From contig JAIXTH010000293.1 in NCBI GenBank assembly GCA_027484265.1, positions 1 through 41,690 of the forward strand: a DNA stretch of 41,690 nt. The letters run 5' to 3'. The notes beneath the pieces are model-generated. The model did no database searches. It was not told the DNA's origin and worked only from the letters and a program-made list of their open reading frames with translations. Each line of letters begins with the position of its first letter. The first letter of the stretch is position 1. The stretch is from Alphaproteobacteria bacterium. GTDB lineage: Bacteria; Pseudomonadota; Alphaproteobacteria; Caulobacterales; Aquidulcibacteraceae. Both the position numbers and the translations under genes were made by a program. Of the stretch, positions 32,576 through 41,690 are shown piece by piece.

Positions 32576-34453
32576 TTGGATACCACCACTTCACCCGACC
32601 TGAGCCTGCCCGCCGCCAGTCCGGCCTCTGCCGTGCGCCGCGCGATCCTGGCACTGGCGCTGGTGGCGGTGCTGGTGATGGCCGCCATCCCGGCTGTTGT
32701 GGCGGTGTTCGACTGGCGCCTGCCCGACAATGACGATGCGATGCGGGTGGCGCAGGTGCGCGACTGGCTGGCGGGACAGGCGTGGCATGACGTGCGCCAG
32801 CACCGGTTTGCGCCCCTCGATGATGGCGACATGCACTGGTCGCGCCTCGCGGATCTGCCGATGGCTCTGGTGGCGCTGCTGGCGATGCCACTGATGGGGA
32901 CCGAGACCGGCCTGAAGCTGGCAGCCCTTGTCACCCCGCCGCTGCTGGGCCTGATCACGTGCGCCCTGGCGGTTCGTATTGCCCTGCGGCTCGCGCCGCC
33001 GGGATCCGCGGCTGTTGTGGCGTCCATCACGGTGCCGATGTGCCTGCTGGCCTTTCCCTCGCTGACCTGGTTCCTGCCGGGGCGGGTGGACCACCACGGC
33101 CTGCAGCTGCTGGCGCTGATGGCAGCTGTGGCGGGACTGGCGGGCGGCAGTGTGCGCGGTGCGGTGGTGGCGGGCCTGGCAGTGGCCACATCGCTGCTGG
33201 TGGGGCTGGAGACCGCGCCGGTGCTGGTGGTGGTGACGGGGTTCGTGGCGCTGCGCTGGCTGCTGCGGGGGGCTACGGTCCGGGCCGCCACCATCGCCTT
33301 TGCCCTGGCACTCGGGATCGGGCTCGCCGCACTGTTTGCCGCGACGATCGCACCGGAGCGGTGGCTGGCGCGGCATCATGATGCTTTCAGCCTCATCCAT
33401 CTGGCTCCGGCCCTGGTGGGCGCCGCTGGCCTCGCCGTGGCAGCAGCCATGCTGCGGGGCGAGGCGCTGCTGGCGCGCTGGATCGCGGCGGCCGTCATCG
33501 GCGTGGCTGTGGTGGCGGCCGCCCTGCCCTTCCCCGAACTGCTGCGCAGTCCCTACAGCCAGGTGGACCCGATGCTGCGCGAGATCTGGTTGTCGCGTGT
33601 GGGCGAGACGTTTTCGGCCGTGGCGGGGCTGCAGACCGGCCAGCCGCACCTGGCGATCGCGTTCGGCGTGCCGGCCGTGCTGGCCAGTGGAGCGGCCTGC
33701 TTCATGGCCTGGCGGGCGTGGCACACCGGCTCCGACCGCCTGGACCTCTGGATGCTGCTGGCAGCCCTGCTGCTGGTGACCACTGTGCTGGCGTGGGTGT
33801 GGCAGCTGCGGGTGTCGGGGCAGGCGGCCCTGCTGGGCTCGATCGCAGTGGCGGCCTGCCTGGCCTGGCTGCTGGAAACACGCGGGACGCGGGCATTCCT
33901 GGTGGGCGCTCTTGCCCTCTCGCCGCTGGTCAGCGGCGCCGCAGGGGCCATGCTGTCGAGCCGCCTGGAAGCTGACCATCTGCAGGCGCGTAGCGCCGTG
34001 GCGGGTGAACCTGACGCAGCGACGCCAGCCACCGCACAGGCAACAGCCCTGCCGGGCCAGTGCACCGGCACCCAGGCCTTTGCCGGCCTCACCGGCCTGA
34101 CACCGATGCTGGCAGTGACCTCCATTGATGTGGGCGCACCGATGCTGCTGGCCACGGCGCATACGGTGCTGGCGGCGCCCTATCACCGCAACAACCGCTC
34201 CCTGCGCGCCGCCTATGACATCTTCCTCGCGCCACCTGCACAGGCCGAGGCCAAGGTCCGCGCCCTGGGCGCCGGGCTGATCGTCACCTGTACCGGCGCC
34301 GCCGAGGCCGATGTGCTGGCGCAACGCGCGCCCGGCGGGCTGATGGCTGCACTGGAAGCCGGGCGGGTCCCCGGCTGGCTTGCCCCCTTGCCGAGTCCGC
34401 AGGGGTCGGACATCAGGGCCTGGCGCGTGCTGCCGCCCCGCCAGGGGCAGTGA
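32576..34453 (+). CDS. Multi-pass membrane protein, possibly a GT-C-type glycosyltransferase
   Basis: A 625-residue protein with many hydrophobic segments (about 10-12) and a soluble C-terminal domain of about 150 residues. The motif LPDNDDAMRVAQVRDWLAG right after the first helix, then DMHWSRLADLPMALV and the PGRVDHHGLQ stretch (about 168-177), recall the DxD-type acidic site and lumenal loop of GT-C enzymes such as STT3/PglB. The likeness is from motifs only, and substrate and donor are unknown. The start is probably TTG 32576; the nearest ATG in frame would delete the first helix, and GTG 32633 is another option. It lies 62 bases after leuD with no terminator seen. Confidence 0.65.
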   Translation: MDTTTSPDLSLPAASPASAVRRAILALALVAVLVMAAIPAVVAVFDWRLPDNDDAMRVAQVRDWLAGQAWHDVRQHRFAPLDDGDMHWSRLADLPMALVALLAMPLMGTETGLKLAALVTPPLLGLITCALAVRIALRLAPPGSAAVVASITVPMCLLAFPSLTWFLPGRVDHHGLQLLALMAAVAGLAGGSVRGAVVAGLAVATSLLVGLETAPVLVVVTGFVALRWLLRGATVRAATIAFALALGIGLAALFAATIAPERWLARHHDAFSLIHLAPALVGAAGLAVAAAMLRGEALLARWIAAAVIGVAVVAAALPFPELLRSPYSQVDPMLREIWLSRVGETFSAVAGLQTGQPHLAIAFGVPAVLASGAACFMAWRAWHTGSDRLDLWMLLAALLLVTTVLAWVWQLRVSGQAALLGSIAVAACLAWLLETRGTRAFLVGALALSPLVSGAAGAMLSSRLEADHLQARSAVAGEPDAATPATAQATALPGQCTGTQAFAGLTGLTPMLAVTSIDVGAPMLLATAHTVLAAPYHRNNRSLRAAYDIFLAPPAQAEAKVRALGAGLIVTCTGAAEADVLAQRAPGGLMAALEAGRVPGWLAPLPSPQGSDIRAWRVLPPRQGQ

Positions 34454-34551
34454 AGGTCCAACCGGGCCGATCCCGCGCACCCGATCCCTGACAGGGTCTG
34501 CAACGGCCAACCGGGCCGCCCGCTGGCCCTCACGCGACAGCCGGTACCAGC

Positions 34552-35577
34552 ATGCCCAAGACTGCCCTCAAGCGCATCCAGCTGAACCAGACCGCCCCGG
34601 CACTGCTGGCCCTGTGGCTGCAGGAAACGCCGGTCGTGGTGTGGGGCAGCGGCGTGGTCACGGCGGGCCAGCGCGAGGCGCGCCCCCATGCCGAGGCTGC
34701 AATCCTGGACGCAGCCCTTTGTCCTACCGGCCAGGCGGTCCTGACCCTCGGAGCCGACTGTGTGGTGCGCCGCGTGACAGCGAGCCTCGCCAGCACGCCC
34801 GTTTTCGCGATCGGGGCCGGCTTTGCCGACCGGATCGTGTCCGATGCTGCCAGTGGCCTGGTGGCCATCGCCACCAGCCGCACCGTCGAAGTGCGCACCG
34901 CAGCCACCGGCGAGGTCCTGGCCGTGGTCACACCGCCGCGCGCGCCCACCGCCATCGTGTTGTCGACCGGCACGGCCCGCCGCCAGCGCCAGCTGGCTGT
35001 CGCCCACGGCGGGGGCGTGAGCCTCTACGATCTCGATGCTGCTGCCACCGCCCCGCTGCTGCTGGAGGCACCCGGCGGCCATTCCGGTGTGGCCCTCAGC
35101 CCGGATGGCGCGTTCCTGCTGGCTTCATCGGCCGAGCCGGCCCTGATCGGCTGGCGGCTGGCCGATGGGCAGGGGTTCCGGATGGGCGGCTATCCGGCCC
35201 GGCCCGATGGGCTGGTGTGGATGCCTGATGGCTCCCTGGCAACCACGGGCGGACCGGCAGTCCTGGTCTGGCCGTTCGTGGCGCCGGACGGGCCGATGGG
35301 GCAGAGCGCCCTGATGCTGCGCCCCCGCATGGGGATGCTGACAGCTGTGGCCCCGCGCCGCAGCAAGGTGGCCGCCGGCTGGTCCGATGGCGGGGTCGAT
35401 GTGGTGGACACCGCGACCGGCCGCAGCGCCCATGTGGCTGGCACACCACCACCACAGGAGCTGGACTTCGATCCGCGCCGTACCCCGAACCGGGTCACGA
35501 CACTGGCGTTTTCGCACGATGGCCGGGCGCTGGCCTGGGGCCGCGAGGATGGGCGCGGCGGCGTGGTTCTGCTGTAG
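34552..35577 (+). CDS. Beta-propeller (WD40-like) protein
   Basis: A 341-residue protein with repeated WD40-like blades: AAILDAALCPTGQAVLTLGA, then GHSGVALSPDGAFLLASSAE, GLVWMPDGSLATTGGP, and VTTLAFSHDGRALAWGREDG at the end. No signal peptide, so cytoplasmic. Such proteins usually act as scaffolds; no partner is suggested by the neighbours. A hairpin terminator follows. Confidence 0.85.
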   Translation: MPKTALKRIQLNQTAPALLALWLQETPVVVWGSGVVTAGQREARPHAEAAILDAALCPTGQAVLTLGADCVVRRVTASLASTPVFAIGAGFADRIVSDAASGLVAIATSRTVEVRTAATGEVLAVVTPPRAPTAIVLSTGTARRQRQLAVAHGGGVSLYDLDAAATAPLLLEAPGGHSGVALSPDGAFLLASSAEPALIGWRLADGQGFRMGGYPARPDGLVWMPDGSLATTGGPAVLVWPFVAPDGPMGQSALMLRPRMGMLTAVAPRRSKVAAGWSDGGVDVVDTATGRSAHVAGTPPPQELDFDPRRTPNRVTTLAFSHDGRALAWGREDGRGGVVLL

Positions 35578-35588
35578 GCCGCACACGG

Positions 35589-35624
35589 CAAAAGGGCCTC
35601 CGGCGCCAGTCCGGAAGCCCGTTT
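35589..35624. terminator. Bidirectional terminator (beta-propeller gene / ykgO)
   Basis: GGGCCTCCGG (35594-35603), a 7-base loop, CCGGAAGCCC (35611-35620), one mismatch in the stem. A-rich on the left and T-rich on the right, so it can serve both converging genes; the T-run is better on the minus strand (TTTTG). Confidence 0.75.
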
Positions 35625-35680
35625 GAGATTGTTCGTCCTGTCAGGTGCGTCAGCGATCAACCGCCGGCGCGCCGCAGCTA

Positions 35681-35806
35681 TCAGCCCTGCTTGGCCTTGT
35701 AGCGCGGGTCCACCTTGTTGATGACGTAAACCTTGCCCTTGCGGCGCACCACCTGGCAGGCAGCGTGGCGGGTCTTGAGGGCCTTGAGGGAGCTCTTGAT
35801 CTTCAT
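35681..35806 (-). CDS. ykgO: 50S ribosomal protein L36, type B (YkgO-like)
   Basis: A 41-residue protein, [18 protein letters not shown]...YKAKQG. It is the zinc-free form: the four-Cys/His zinc ribbon is missing and only one Cys (17) is left. It matches the L36 of many alphaproteobacteria, with the [20 protein letters not shown] core. It is too short for most gene finders. It ends about 60 bases before the shared terminator. Confidence 0.95.
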   Translation of the reverse strand: MKIKSSLKALKTRHAACQVVRRKGKVYVINKVDPRYKAKQG

Positions 35807-35898
35807 GGGTCTGGTGCCGTGGCGGACAGGCAGGAATCTCCCCGCGCGCCCTGTGTTTGGAAGCCGGGGCCGATAGAGGGTGGCCGGGGGTGAGTCAA

Positions 35899-35928
35899 CC
35901 CGCGCTGGGCTGTTGCGGACAGCGCGGG
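35899..35928 (-). terminator. Possible weak terminator after glnD
   Basis: CCCGCGCTG (35899-35907) and CAGCGCGGG (35920-35928) form a 9-bp stem with a 12-base loop, just past the glnD stop on the minus strand. The following T-run is short (TTG), so it is uncertain. Confidence 0.35.
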
Positions 35929-35941
35929 GCCCCGGGACAGC

Positions 35942-38767
35942 CTAACGCCTGCCGCTGGCGCGGGCCGTCGCGAGCTGGCGGCGGGCAAGCAGGGTGGGTG
36001 CCTCGCCCGATCCGGCTTCCAGTGCGTCTTCCAGCCGCCGCCGCAGCCGCGCCATCAGACGCGGATCCGTCAGTTTGAGGCCTGCCAGTGTGCGCACATA
36101 GAAGGCGTCTGCCGCCCGTTCGCCCGTGTTGCCCACATGGGCGGAGGTCACATTCAGCCCCTCGTCGCGGAAGATAGCCGCCAGCTCGGCCAGAAGGGCC
36201 GGCCGGTCCCGGCCCGACAGCTCGACGATGGTGTCGTTCGCAGCGGCTTCATTGTCGAACACGACAACCGGCGACACCGCGAAGGCCGCAACCCGCTTGG
36301 CCACCGAGCGCGGTGGCAGGGGCGGCACCGCGGCGCCTTCCGGCAGCACATCCGTCAGTCGCGCCAGCAGCTGGTCCAGCACATCGCGGCGGCCGGTGCC
36401 GAACGGTGCCCCGGCAGTATCCTGGACTGCGAACACGTCGAAGGCCTGACCGGTACGGCTGGTGTGGATGCGGGCATCCAGCACATTGGCGCCAGCAGCC
36501 GCGAAGACCGCCGTCAGCGCCTCGAACAGACCGGGGCGGTCGGGACCGATCACCAGGATATCCGTCACCCCGCGCACAGTGTCGGCACGGGCTGCGATCC
36601 GGCTGGCCTGACCCACGCGCAGGGCAGCAGCGACTTCGGCGATGTGCCAGCGGTGCTGCGTGTCGTCGAAGCCGAGCCAGTAGGCGTCTTCCATGGCAGC
36701 AAACCACTCGGCCACATCCGGGTCGGTAACGAGCCGCGCCCGGGTCTCGCCGGCCTGCTCCGACAGGATCCCCCGCACGAAGGCCGTATCGGCCCGTCCG
36801 CCGCGCAGCGAGGCCTCCGTCAGCTTGTAGAGGTCGCGCAAGAGCTGCGCCTTCCAGTCACTCCACACACCGGGGCCGACAGCCCTGATATCGGCTACCG
36901 TCAGCACCAGCAGCAGCCGGAGCCGCTCCAGCGTGCCGACGGTGGCGGCAAAGCCGGCGACCGTGGCGGGATCGCCGATGTCGCGCCGCTGGGCCACATC
37001 GCTCATCACCAGGTGATGGCCAACCAGCCAGGCCACCAGTTCGACTTCCTCGGCTTCCAGTCCCAGGCGGCGGCAGGCGGCGCGGGCGGCACGGGCCCCT
37101 TCGATCTGCTGGTCGCCCTCCCCCTTGCCTACATCGTGGAACAGCATCGCCAGATACAGGGCCCGGCGATTGGAGATGCGGGGAAACAGCTCGGTCGAGA
37201 CCGGCAGCTCACGCGCCAGCCGTCCGTGCTCGATGTCGGATATCCCTGCGATGCCGCGCAGTGTGTGTTCGTCCACGGTGAAGTGGTGATACATGTTGAA
37301 CTGGGTCTGGCCCACGATCCGCCCGAACTCGGGCACATAGCGGCCCAGCACCCCGGTCTCGCTCATCAGGCCAAGGGCTCCGGCCGGATTGCGCCGCGAT
37401 GCCACCAGATCCAGGAACGCCTCCTGGCTGGCAGGATCGTCGCGCAGGCTGCGGACTCGCGCCGCCTCGCGGGTGGCGATCGCCAGCGCCTCCGGGTCGA
37501 TGTCCTTGTCGAGGCGGTCGGCGAGACGGAACAGCTCGATCAGCGCCGACGGCGTGTCAGCCGGCACCTGGGGGCCGGCAAAGCCGATCCGCCCGTTCAC
37601 CTCCACGAACCGCCGGTCCGACAGCGGGCGCGGTCTCATGTCCGGGGTGAAGAAGCGCGACAGGCCGCGCGGACGGGCCTTCTGCTCGCTGGCCTCCAGG
37701 CGCGCCGACAGGATCCGGGTGAGGGCACCCACCTGCTTGGCCACCACGAAATAGTGCTTCATGAAGCGCTCGACGGCGGGGTTCCCCGCCCGCTCGCCAT
37801 AGCCCATCCGGGCGGCCATCTCGGGCTGCAGGTCGAAGGTCAGGCGCTCCTCGGCGCGACCCGTGAGGTAGTGCAGGTGGCAGCGCACCGTCCACAGGAA
37901 CTCGGCTGCCTCGAAGAACTGGCGCAGGTCGGCGGCTGTGAAGTGGCCGGTGGCGGTCAGTTCGCCATCACGGTCGGTGCCATAGAGATACTTGGCGATC
38001 CAGAACAGCGTGTGCAGGTCGCGCAGCCCCCCCTTGCCGTCCTTCACATTGGGCTCGACCATATAGCGGCTCTCGCCGGCCTTGCGGTGGCGGGTGTCGC
38101 GTTCGGCCAGCTTGGCGGCGATGAACTCGGGGGCCGTCAGGTCGAACAGCTCGCGGCGCAGACGCTGTTCCAGCTCCCCGGTGAGGGCGCCGTCGCCCGC
38201 CACATGGCGCATCTCCAGCACGCTGGTGCGGATCGTCATGTCCTCACGCGCGGCGCGCAGGCATTCGGCCACGGTGCGCGAGGCATGGCCCACCTTCAGA
38301 CCCATGTCCCACATCGCATAGAGCATGTACTCGATCACGCTCTCGGCCCAGGGCGCGTCGCGCATCGGGCGGACAAACAGGATATCAACGTCCGAGGATG
38401 GCGCCAGCGAGTTGCGCCCGTATCCGCCAGTGGCGCACACCGCCAGGCGCTCGGCGCTGGTGGGGTTGCGGGCGCGGTACACATGGGTGGTGGTGAAGTC
38501 GTACAGCGCCTGGATCACCTCGTCCTGGACCGCCGCCAGCAGGCGCGAGCAGTCGAGGCCGCCATTGCCTGCCTCCAGCCGCTCCTGCGCAATCAGGCGG
38601 CCGCGGAACAGGGCGCCCTTCAGCAGGTCGATCACGCGGCGCCGCGCCGCCTGTTCCTGGCCGACAGTCTCCAGCCAGGCCGCGGTCAGCTGCACGCGCA
38701 GCCGCCGACCGTCGATCACGTCGTCGATCTTCCAGGGCTTGAGGCGGGCACGGCGCGGAGCGGTCAT
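35942..38767 (-). CDS. glnD: Bifunctional uridylyltransferase/uridylyl-removing enzyme GlnD
   Basis: A 941-residue nitrogen sensor that adds or removes UMP on PII proteins in response to glutamine. Domains in order: nucleotidyltransferase with GGYGRNSLAPSSDVDILF (about 114-131), a helical linker (KDGKGGLRDLHTLFWIAKYL), an HD domain for UMP removal (HHFTVDEHTLRGI about 498, LAMLFHDVGKGEGDQQ about 545), and two C-terminal ACT domains (from about 720 and 840; LVIGPDRPGLFEALTAVFAA and VELSGRDRPALLAELAAIF). All parts are intact, so both activities should be present. Confidence 0.97.
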   Translation of the reverse strand: MTAPRRARLKPWKIDDVIDGRRLRVQLTAAWLETVGQEQAARRRVIDLLKGALFRGRLIAQERLEAGNGGLDCSRLLAAVQDEVIQALYDFTTTHVYRARNPTSAERLAVCATGGYGRNSLAPSSDVDILFVRPMRDAPWAESVIEYMLYAMWDMGLKVGHASRTVAECLRAAREDMTIRTSVLEMRHVAGDGALTGELEQRLRRELFDLTAPEFIAAKLAERDTRHRKAGESRYMVEPNVKDGKGGLRDLHTLFWIAKYLYGTDRDGELTATGHFTAADLRQFFEAAEFLWTVRCHLHYLTGRAEERLTFDLQPEMAARMGYGERAGNPAVERFMKHYFVVAKQVGALTRILSARLEASEQKARPRGLSRFFTPDMRPRPLSDRRFVEVNGRIGFAGPQVPADTPSALIELFRLADRLDKDIDPEALAIATREAARVRSLRDDPASQEAFLDLVASRRNPAGALGLMSETGVLGRYVPEFGRIVGQTQFNMYHHFTVDEHTLRGIAGISDIEHGRLARELPVSTELFPRISNRRALYLAMLFHDVGKGEGDQQIEGARAARAACRRLGLEAEEVELVAWLVGHHLVMSDVAQRRDIGDPATVAGFAATVGTLERLRLLLVLTVADIRAVGPGVWSDWKAQLLRDLYKLTEASLRGGRADTAFVRGILSEQAGETRARLVTDPDVAEWFAAMEDAYWLGFDDTQHRWHIAEVAAALRVGQASRIAARADTVRGVTDILVIGPDRPGLFEALTAVFAAAGANVLDARIHTSRTGQAFDVFAVQDTAGAPFGTGRRDVLDQLLARLTDVLPEGAAVPPLPPRSVAKRVAAFAVSPVVVFDNEAAANDTIVELSGRDRPALLAELAAIFRDEGLNVTSAHVGNTGERAADAFYVRTLAGLKLTDPRLMARLRRRLEDALEAGSGEAPTLLARRQLATARASGRR

Positions 38768-38836
38768 GGTGCGCCGTGCATGCCCGTTGCCGCGCGCCTT
38801 GTCACGGCAGCGCTACAGACCGCGCGCCATCCGGCT

Positions 38837-39301
38837 TCACCCTTGCGGATCAAGGATGTCGCGCGTCGGCGGGCCAAAGCGGTTGGAGCCCGGCTCGCCG
38901 GCCCGGATCCCCAGCTCCCACAGCAGCCAGATCCCGCCCAGCACCCACCAGGCCGCAAACACCAGCCAGCCGATCCCGACAGTGAACAGTCCGAAGAAGG
39001 GTCCGGCGGCCAGCAGTCCGAACACGCCGGGGATCACAAGGAACCAGCCCATGCCGATCGCGAATGGAACTGCTGCCAGGGCCGCGGTCCAGAACGACCG
39101 GCCCCGGTCGTGGGCCCGGCGCGCCACGGCGGCCAGAAACAGCCAGATCACGGCCAGCCCCAACAGGCCGCCGATGAAGCCATGGTGCTGCTCGGAAAAG
39201 CCGCTCAGCAGCGCCACCAGCACCAGCACCACCCAGAACCGTCCGCGCCCGGTGCGGCCATCGAACGAAAACGCCTCGCGCAGCTCTGCCTGCAGATTCA
39301 T
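38837..39301 (-). CDS. DUF805 membrane protein
   Basis: A 154-residue inner-membrane protein of the DUF805 (YhaH) family. Marks: FSFDGRTGRGRFWVVLVLVA, AVARRAHDRGRSFW, and a C-terminal cytoplasmic tail LGIRAGEPGSNRFGPP, all typical. Several hydrophobic helices. No function is known for the family. It is divergent from the MaoC-like gene. Confidence 0.9.
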   Translation of the reverse strand: MNLQAELREAFSFDGRTGRGRFWVVLVLVALLSGFSEQHHGFIGGLLGLAVIWLFLAAVARRAHDRGRSFWTAALAAVPFAIGMGWFLVIPGVFGLLAAGPFFGLFTVGIGWLVFAAWWVLGGIWLLWELGIRAGEPGSNRFGPPTRDILDPQG

Positions 39302-39438
39302 GATCTACCCTCCCCGGTCAGCACAGGACCGGCGGCGCAACATGTGTGTCGTGTCCGGCCCCGGCGCAACTGCGCTTTACCTGAGGCTTCGAACCGGATC
39401 ATATCGCCGCGCAAGATCGCAGCGATGCAGGGGGCACA

Positions 39439-39915
39439 ATGTCGGCAGGACGCGGAATTCCCGGGTGGTGGTTCGACGACATCGTGACGGGCCGGACCTA
39501 TGAGTTCGGCGCGGCGGTCGTCAGCGCCGAGGACATTGCGCTGTTCCACGCGCGCTTCGCCCCCAACCTGCCCCTCAAGGCCCCGCGTCCGGGGGAGGAG
39601 GATCTCGGTCCGCAGGCCGCTGAAAGCCATGTCTATGCGCTGTGGCGGCGGATGCTGTGGGAAGAAACCCGCGACTGGCCGGTGCTGCAGCGGATCGGCC
39701 AGGATGCCCTGCGCTATTTCAAGGCCGTGCGGGCGGGCGAGGAGCTGACGGTGCGCCTGACGTTCCTGGCCACCGAAGACCGCAATGACCGCGAAGGCGT
39801 GCTGATCGCCCAGCACGAGGTGCTGGACCGCTCGGGCCTGCTGGTGATGAGCGTGATCACCCGCACCCTGCTCGCCAAACGCCCGCCTGCCACCAATCCG
39901 GACCCGGACCTGTAG
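39439..39915 (+). CDS. MaoC-like hotdog-fold protein, probable catalytic residues not seen
   Basis: A 158-residue protein starting at ATG 39439. [20 protein letters not shown] and [19 protein letters not shown] fit the start of MaoC dehydratases, and [20 protein letters not shown] with [20 protein letters not shown] fits the end of a hotdog fold. Active MaoC enzymes have an Asp/His pair in a GD-x-NP-x-H motif; here that place reads FAPNLPLKA, with no Asp or His. It may be a non-catalytic or altered member. Confidence 0.7.
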   Translation: MSAGRGIPGWWFDDIVTGRTYEFGAAVVSAEDIALFHARFAPNLPLKAPRPGEEDLGPQAAESHVYALWRRMLWEETRDWPVLQRIGQDALRYFKAVRAGEELTVRLTFLATEDRNDREGVLIAQHEVLDRSGLLVMSVITRTLLAKRPPATNPDPDL

Positions 39916-39982
39916 CGGGCACACACCCTGGCGGGCACGGTGGCTGGACCCCGGCGCCCCTGCCCTGCTAGAGCCCGCGCCC

Positions 39983-40627
39983 ATGATCATTGCCATCGAT
40001 GGACCTGCCGCCGCCGGGAAGGGCACGCTGGCGCGTGCGCTGGCCGCGCATTTCGGCCTGCCGCACATGGATACCGGCGCGCTCTACCGGCAGGTGGGGG
40101 CAGCGCTGCTGGCGGACGGGCTCGATCCGGCCGACCCGGTGGCAGCCGAGCAGGCGGCGCGCACCCTCGACCTCACCCGCTTCACCGATCCGCAGCTGCG
40201 CACCGCAGCGGTGGGCGAGGCGGCCAGCGTGGTGGCGGCGATCCCGGCCGTGCGCCAGGCGCTGTTCGAGGCGCAGCGCGCCTTTGCCCTGCAGCCCGGC
40301 GGCGCCGTGCTCGACGGGCGCGACATCGGCACCGTGGTGTGCCCCGAAGCCGATGTGAAGCTGTTCGTGGAAGCCAGCCCCGAAGCCCGCGCCTGGCGCC
40401 GGGTGGCCGAGCTGGAGGACCGCGGCGAGCATGTCTCGTTCGAAGAGATGCTGGCCCAGGTGCGCATCCGCGACGCCCGTGACAGCGGCCGAGCCGACGC
40501 CCCGCTCCGGGCCGCTGAGGGCGCACACTTGCTGGATACGTCCGATCTGAGTATAGGCGCCGCAGTGGACAGGGCGCGCGCCATTGTGGAGGCGGCCATC
40601 CGGCGCAAGGCTGCCGGGACCGGCTGA
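39983..40627 (+). CDS. cmk: Cytidylate kinase
   Basis: A 214-residue kinase making CDP and dCDP from CMP/dCMP. P-loop [13 protein letters not shown] near residues 6-18, [11 protein letters not shown] for CMP binding, and [20 protein letters not shown]. Normal family length. It is followed by rpsA, the usual order in many bacteria. Confidence 0.96.
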   Translation: MIIAIDGPAAAGKGTLARALAAHFGLPHMDTGALYRQVGAALLADGLDPADPVAAEQAARTLDLTRFTDPQLRTAAVGEAASVVAAIPAVRQALFEAQRAFALQPGGAVLDGRDIGTVVCPEADVKLFVEASPEARAWRRVAELEDRGEHVSFEEMLAQVRIRDARDSGRADAPLRAAEGAHLLDTSDLSIGAAVDRARAIVEAAIRRKAAGTG

Positions 40628-40843
40628 TCTTCCACGATAATCCAAAGCGCCGCGCTGCTGGTCCGCGTCAACCGTCTGCTGCCCTGCGTTCCCTGCCCGT
40701 TTGCGGCGGGGCCTTTGTGTTTGCGCCTTCGCCGGTGCAGCTGTCCGCGACGTAAAATCCAAGCCCTCAACAGGCCCCGTCCCGGGGCAAGACCGCCGGA
40801 TCCAACCGGCCGGCACATGTCATCACGCAAGGAAACCTGACTT
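40628..40843 (+). other. Leader region between cmk and rpsA
   Basis: About 216 bp, likely holding the rpsA promoter and leader. Small hairpins such as GCCCCGTCCCGGGGC (near 40780) are possible; rpsA leaders are often autoregulated, but no specific element is recognised. Confidence 0.35.
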
Positions 40844-41690
40844 ATGAGCGATACGCTCCTCAACCCGTCCCGCGACGATTTCGCGGCCATGTTCGAAGCC
40901 TCAATGGGCTCGCAGCGCATGAATGAAGGCAAGGTGGTGACCGCCACCGTCGTGGCCATCGAGCATGCGCAGGTGGTGGTCGATATCGGTCTGAAGACCG
41001 AAGGCCGCATCGATGTTAAGGAATTCGGCTCCGACGCCGCCGGCCTGAAGCCCGGCGACACCGTCGAAGTCTATCTCGACCGGATCGAGAATGCCCTCGG
41101 CGAAGCCGTGGTGAGCCGCGAGAAGGCCCGCCGCGAGGAAGCCTGGATCCGCCTCGAGAAGCTGTTCGAAGCTGGCGAAGTGGTCAATGGCACCATCACC
41201 ACCCGCGTGAAGGGTGGCTTCACCGTCGACCTCGGCGGCGCCAACGCCTTCCTGCCCGGCTCGCAGGTGGACATCCGCCCGGTGCGCGACGTCTGCCCGC
41301 TGATGGGCATCGAGCAGCCGTTCGCGATCCTCAAGATGGCCCGCACCCGCGGCAACATCGTGGTGTCGCGCCGCTCGATCCTGGAAGCCGACCGTGCCGA
41401 AGCCCGCAGCGAGATCGTGTCGCAGCTGGCCGAAGGCGAGATCCGCGACGGCGTGGTCAAGAACATCACCGACTACGGCGCCTTCGTGGACCTGGGCGGT
41501 GTGGACGGCCTGCTGCACGTCACCGACATGAGCTGGAAGCGCATCTCGCAGCCCAGCCAGGTGGTGAATGTCGGCGACAGCGTCCGGGTGCAGATCATCA
41601 AGATCAACAACGACACCCAGCGCATCAGCCTCGGCATGAAGCAGCTGATGAGCGACCCGTGGGATGGCGCCGAAGCCAAGTACCCGGTGG
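40844..41690 (+). CDS. rpsA: 30S ribosomal protein S1, partial (3' end outside window)
   Basis: The first 282 residues of S1, which brings mRNA to the 30S subunit. ATG 40844 with AAGGAA upstream. The first S1-type repeats are seen: [20 protein letters not shown], then [20 protein letters not shown] with [16 protein letters not shown], and the strong RNA-binding repeat [20 protein letters not shown] with [12 protein letters not shown]. The frame runs off the right edge intact. Confidence 0.97.
   Translation, partial: MSDTLLNPSRDDFAAMFEASMGSQRMNEGKVVTATVVAIEHAQVVVDIGLKTEGRIDVKEFGSDAAGLKPGDTVEVYLDRIENALGEAVVSREKARREEAWIRLEKLFEAGEVVNGTITTRVKGGFTVDLGGANAFLPGSQVDIRPVRDVCPLMGIEQPFAILKMARTRGNIVVSRRSILEADRAEARSEIVSQLAEGEIRDGVVKNITDYGAFVDLGGVDGLLHVTDMSWKRISQPSQVVNVGDSVRVQIIKINNDTQRISLGMKQLMSDPWDGAEAKYPV

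Noticed and set aside
36137-39487. A rightward frame of 1116 codons
   Set aside because: Antisense to glnD and the DUF805 gene; rich in His/Gln/Gly with no recognisable family.
1-41690. CRISPR arrays, integrases, IS transposases
   Set aside because: I found no regularly spaced repeats and no transposase or integrase motifs in the window.

Overview
The window is high-G+C, gene-dense chromosomal DNA from an alphaproteobacterium. The lineage evidence is a fliL-fliM-DUF6468-motE flagellar operon divergent from flgF-flgG-flgA-flgH behind a sigma-54-type promoter, a fused indolepyruvate oxidoreductase with a divergent Lrp regulator, AmgK/MurU cell-wall recycling genes, a large TonB-dependent receptor, GlnD, and a type B L36. 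The closest fit is Caulobacterales/Maricaulales or a neighbouring order; this is inferred from gene content only.

Layout. 1-7.5 kb: flagellar genes. A leftward operon (fliL, fliM, a DUF6468-like gene, a MotE-like gene, and a large exported protein that runs off the left edge) is coupled by 1-4 nt overlaps. A rightward operon (flgF, flgG, flgA, flgH) builds the distal rod and L ring. 7.5-10.2 kb: an accessory island, lower in G+C by eye at its left end. It holds a vapBC-type module whose antitoxin has an extra N-terminal HTH-like region, a DUF6429-type gene killed by an in-frame TAG, and a RES/Xre toxin-antitoxin pair with a probable operator. 10.2-13.8 kb: aminoacyl-tRNA protein transferase (bpt), an outer-membrane beta-barrel protein, and an acyl-CoA synthetase. 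13.8-18 kb: an Lrp regulator and the fused indolepyruvate ferredoxin oxidoreductase, divergently transcribed. 18-21.4 kb: TonB-dependent receptor and terminator. 21.4-25 kb: a marR-ompR-histidine kinase operon divergent from a branched-chain aminotransferase. 24.97-25.32 kb: a non-coding cluster of nested inverted repeats bounded by a perfect 23-bp inverted repeat, between two convergent genes. 25.4-29.9 kb: glpX, a J-domain protein, amgK-murU, and a methyltransferase. 30-31.8 kb: an OmpA-like protein with a 41-proline linker, then tRNA-Lys(UUU). 31.9-41.7 kb: leuD, a GT-C-like membrane protein, a beta-propeller protein, ykgO, glnD, a DUF805 protein, a MaoC-like protein, cmk, and the first two-thirds of the shared stretch of rpsA (cut by the right edge).

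How the genes relate. Most of the window is housekeeping: motility, envelope, amino-acid and nitrogen metabolism, translation. The parts least explained by conserved synteny are the toxin-antitoxin island, the inverted-repeat cluster, the two-module N-terminus of the protein at the left edge, and the proline-run OmpA protein. Many long open frames antisense to real genes are artefacts of high G+C and are not annotated. Translation starts were set by ribosome-binding sites, overlaps and family alignment from memory, so starts marked as alternatives are uncertain.
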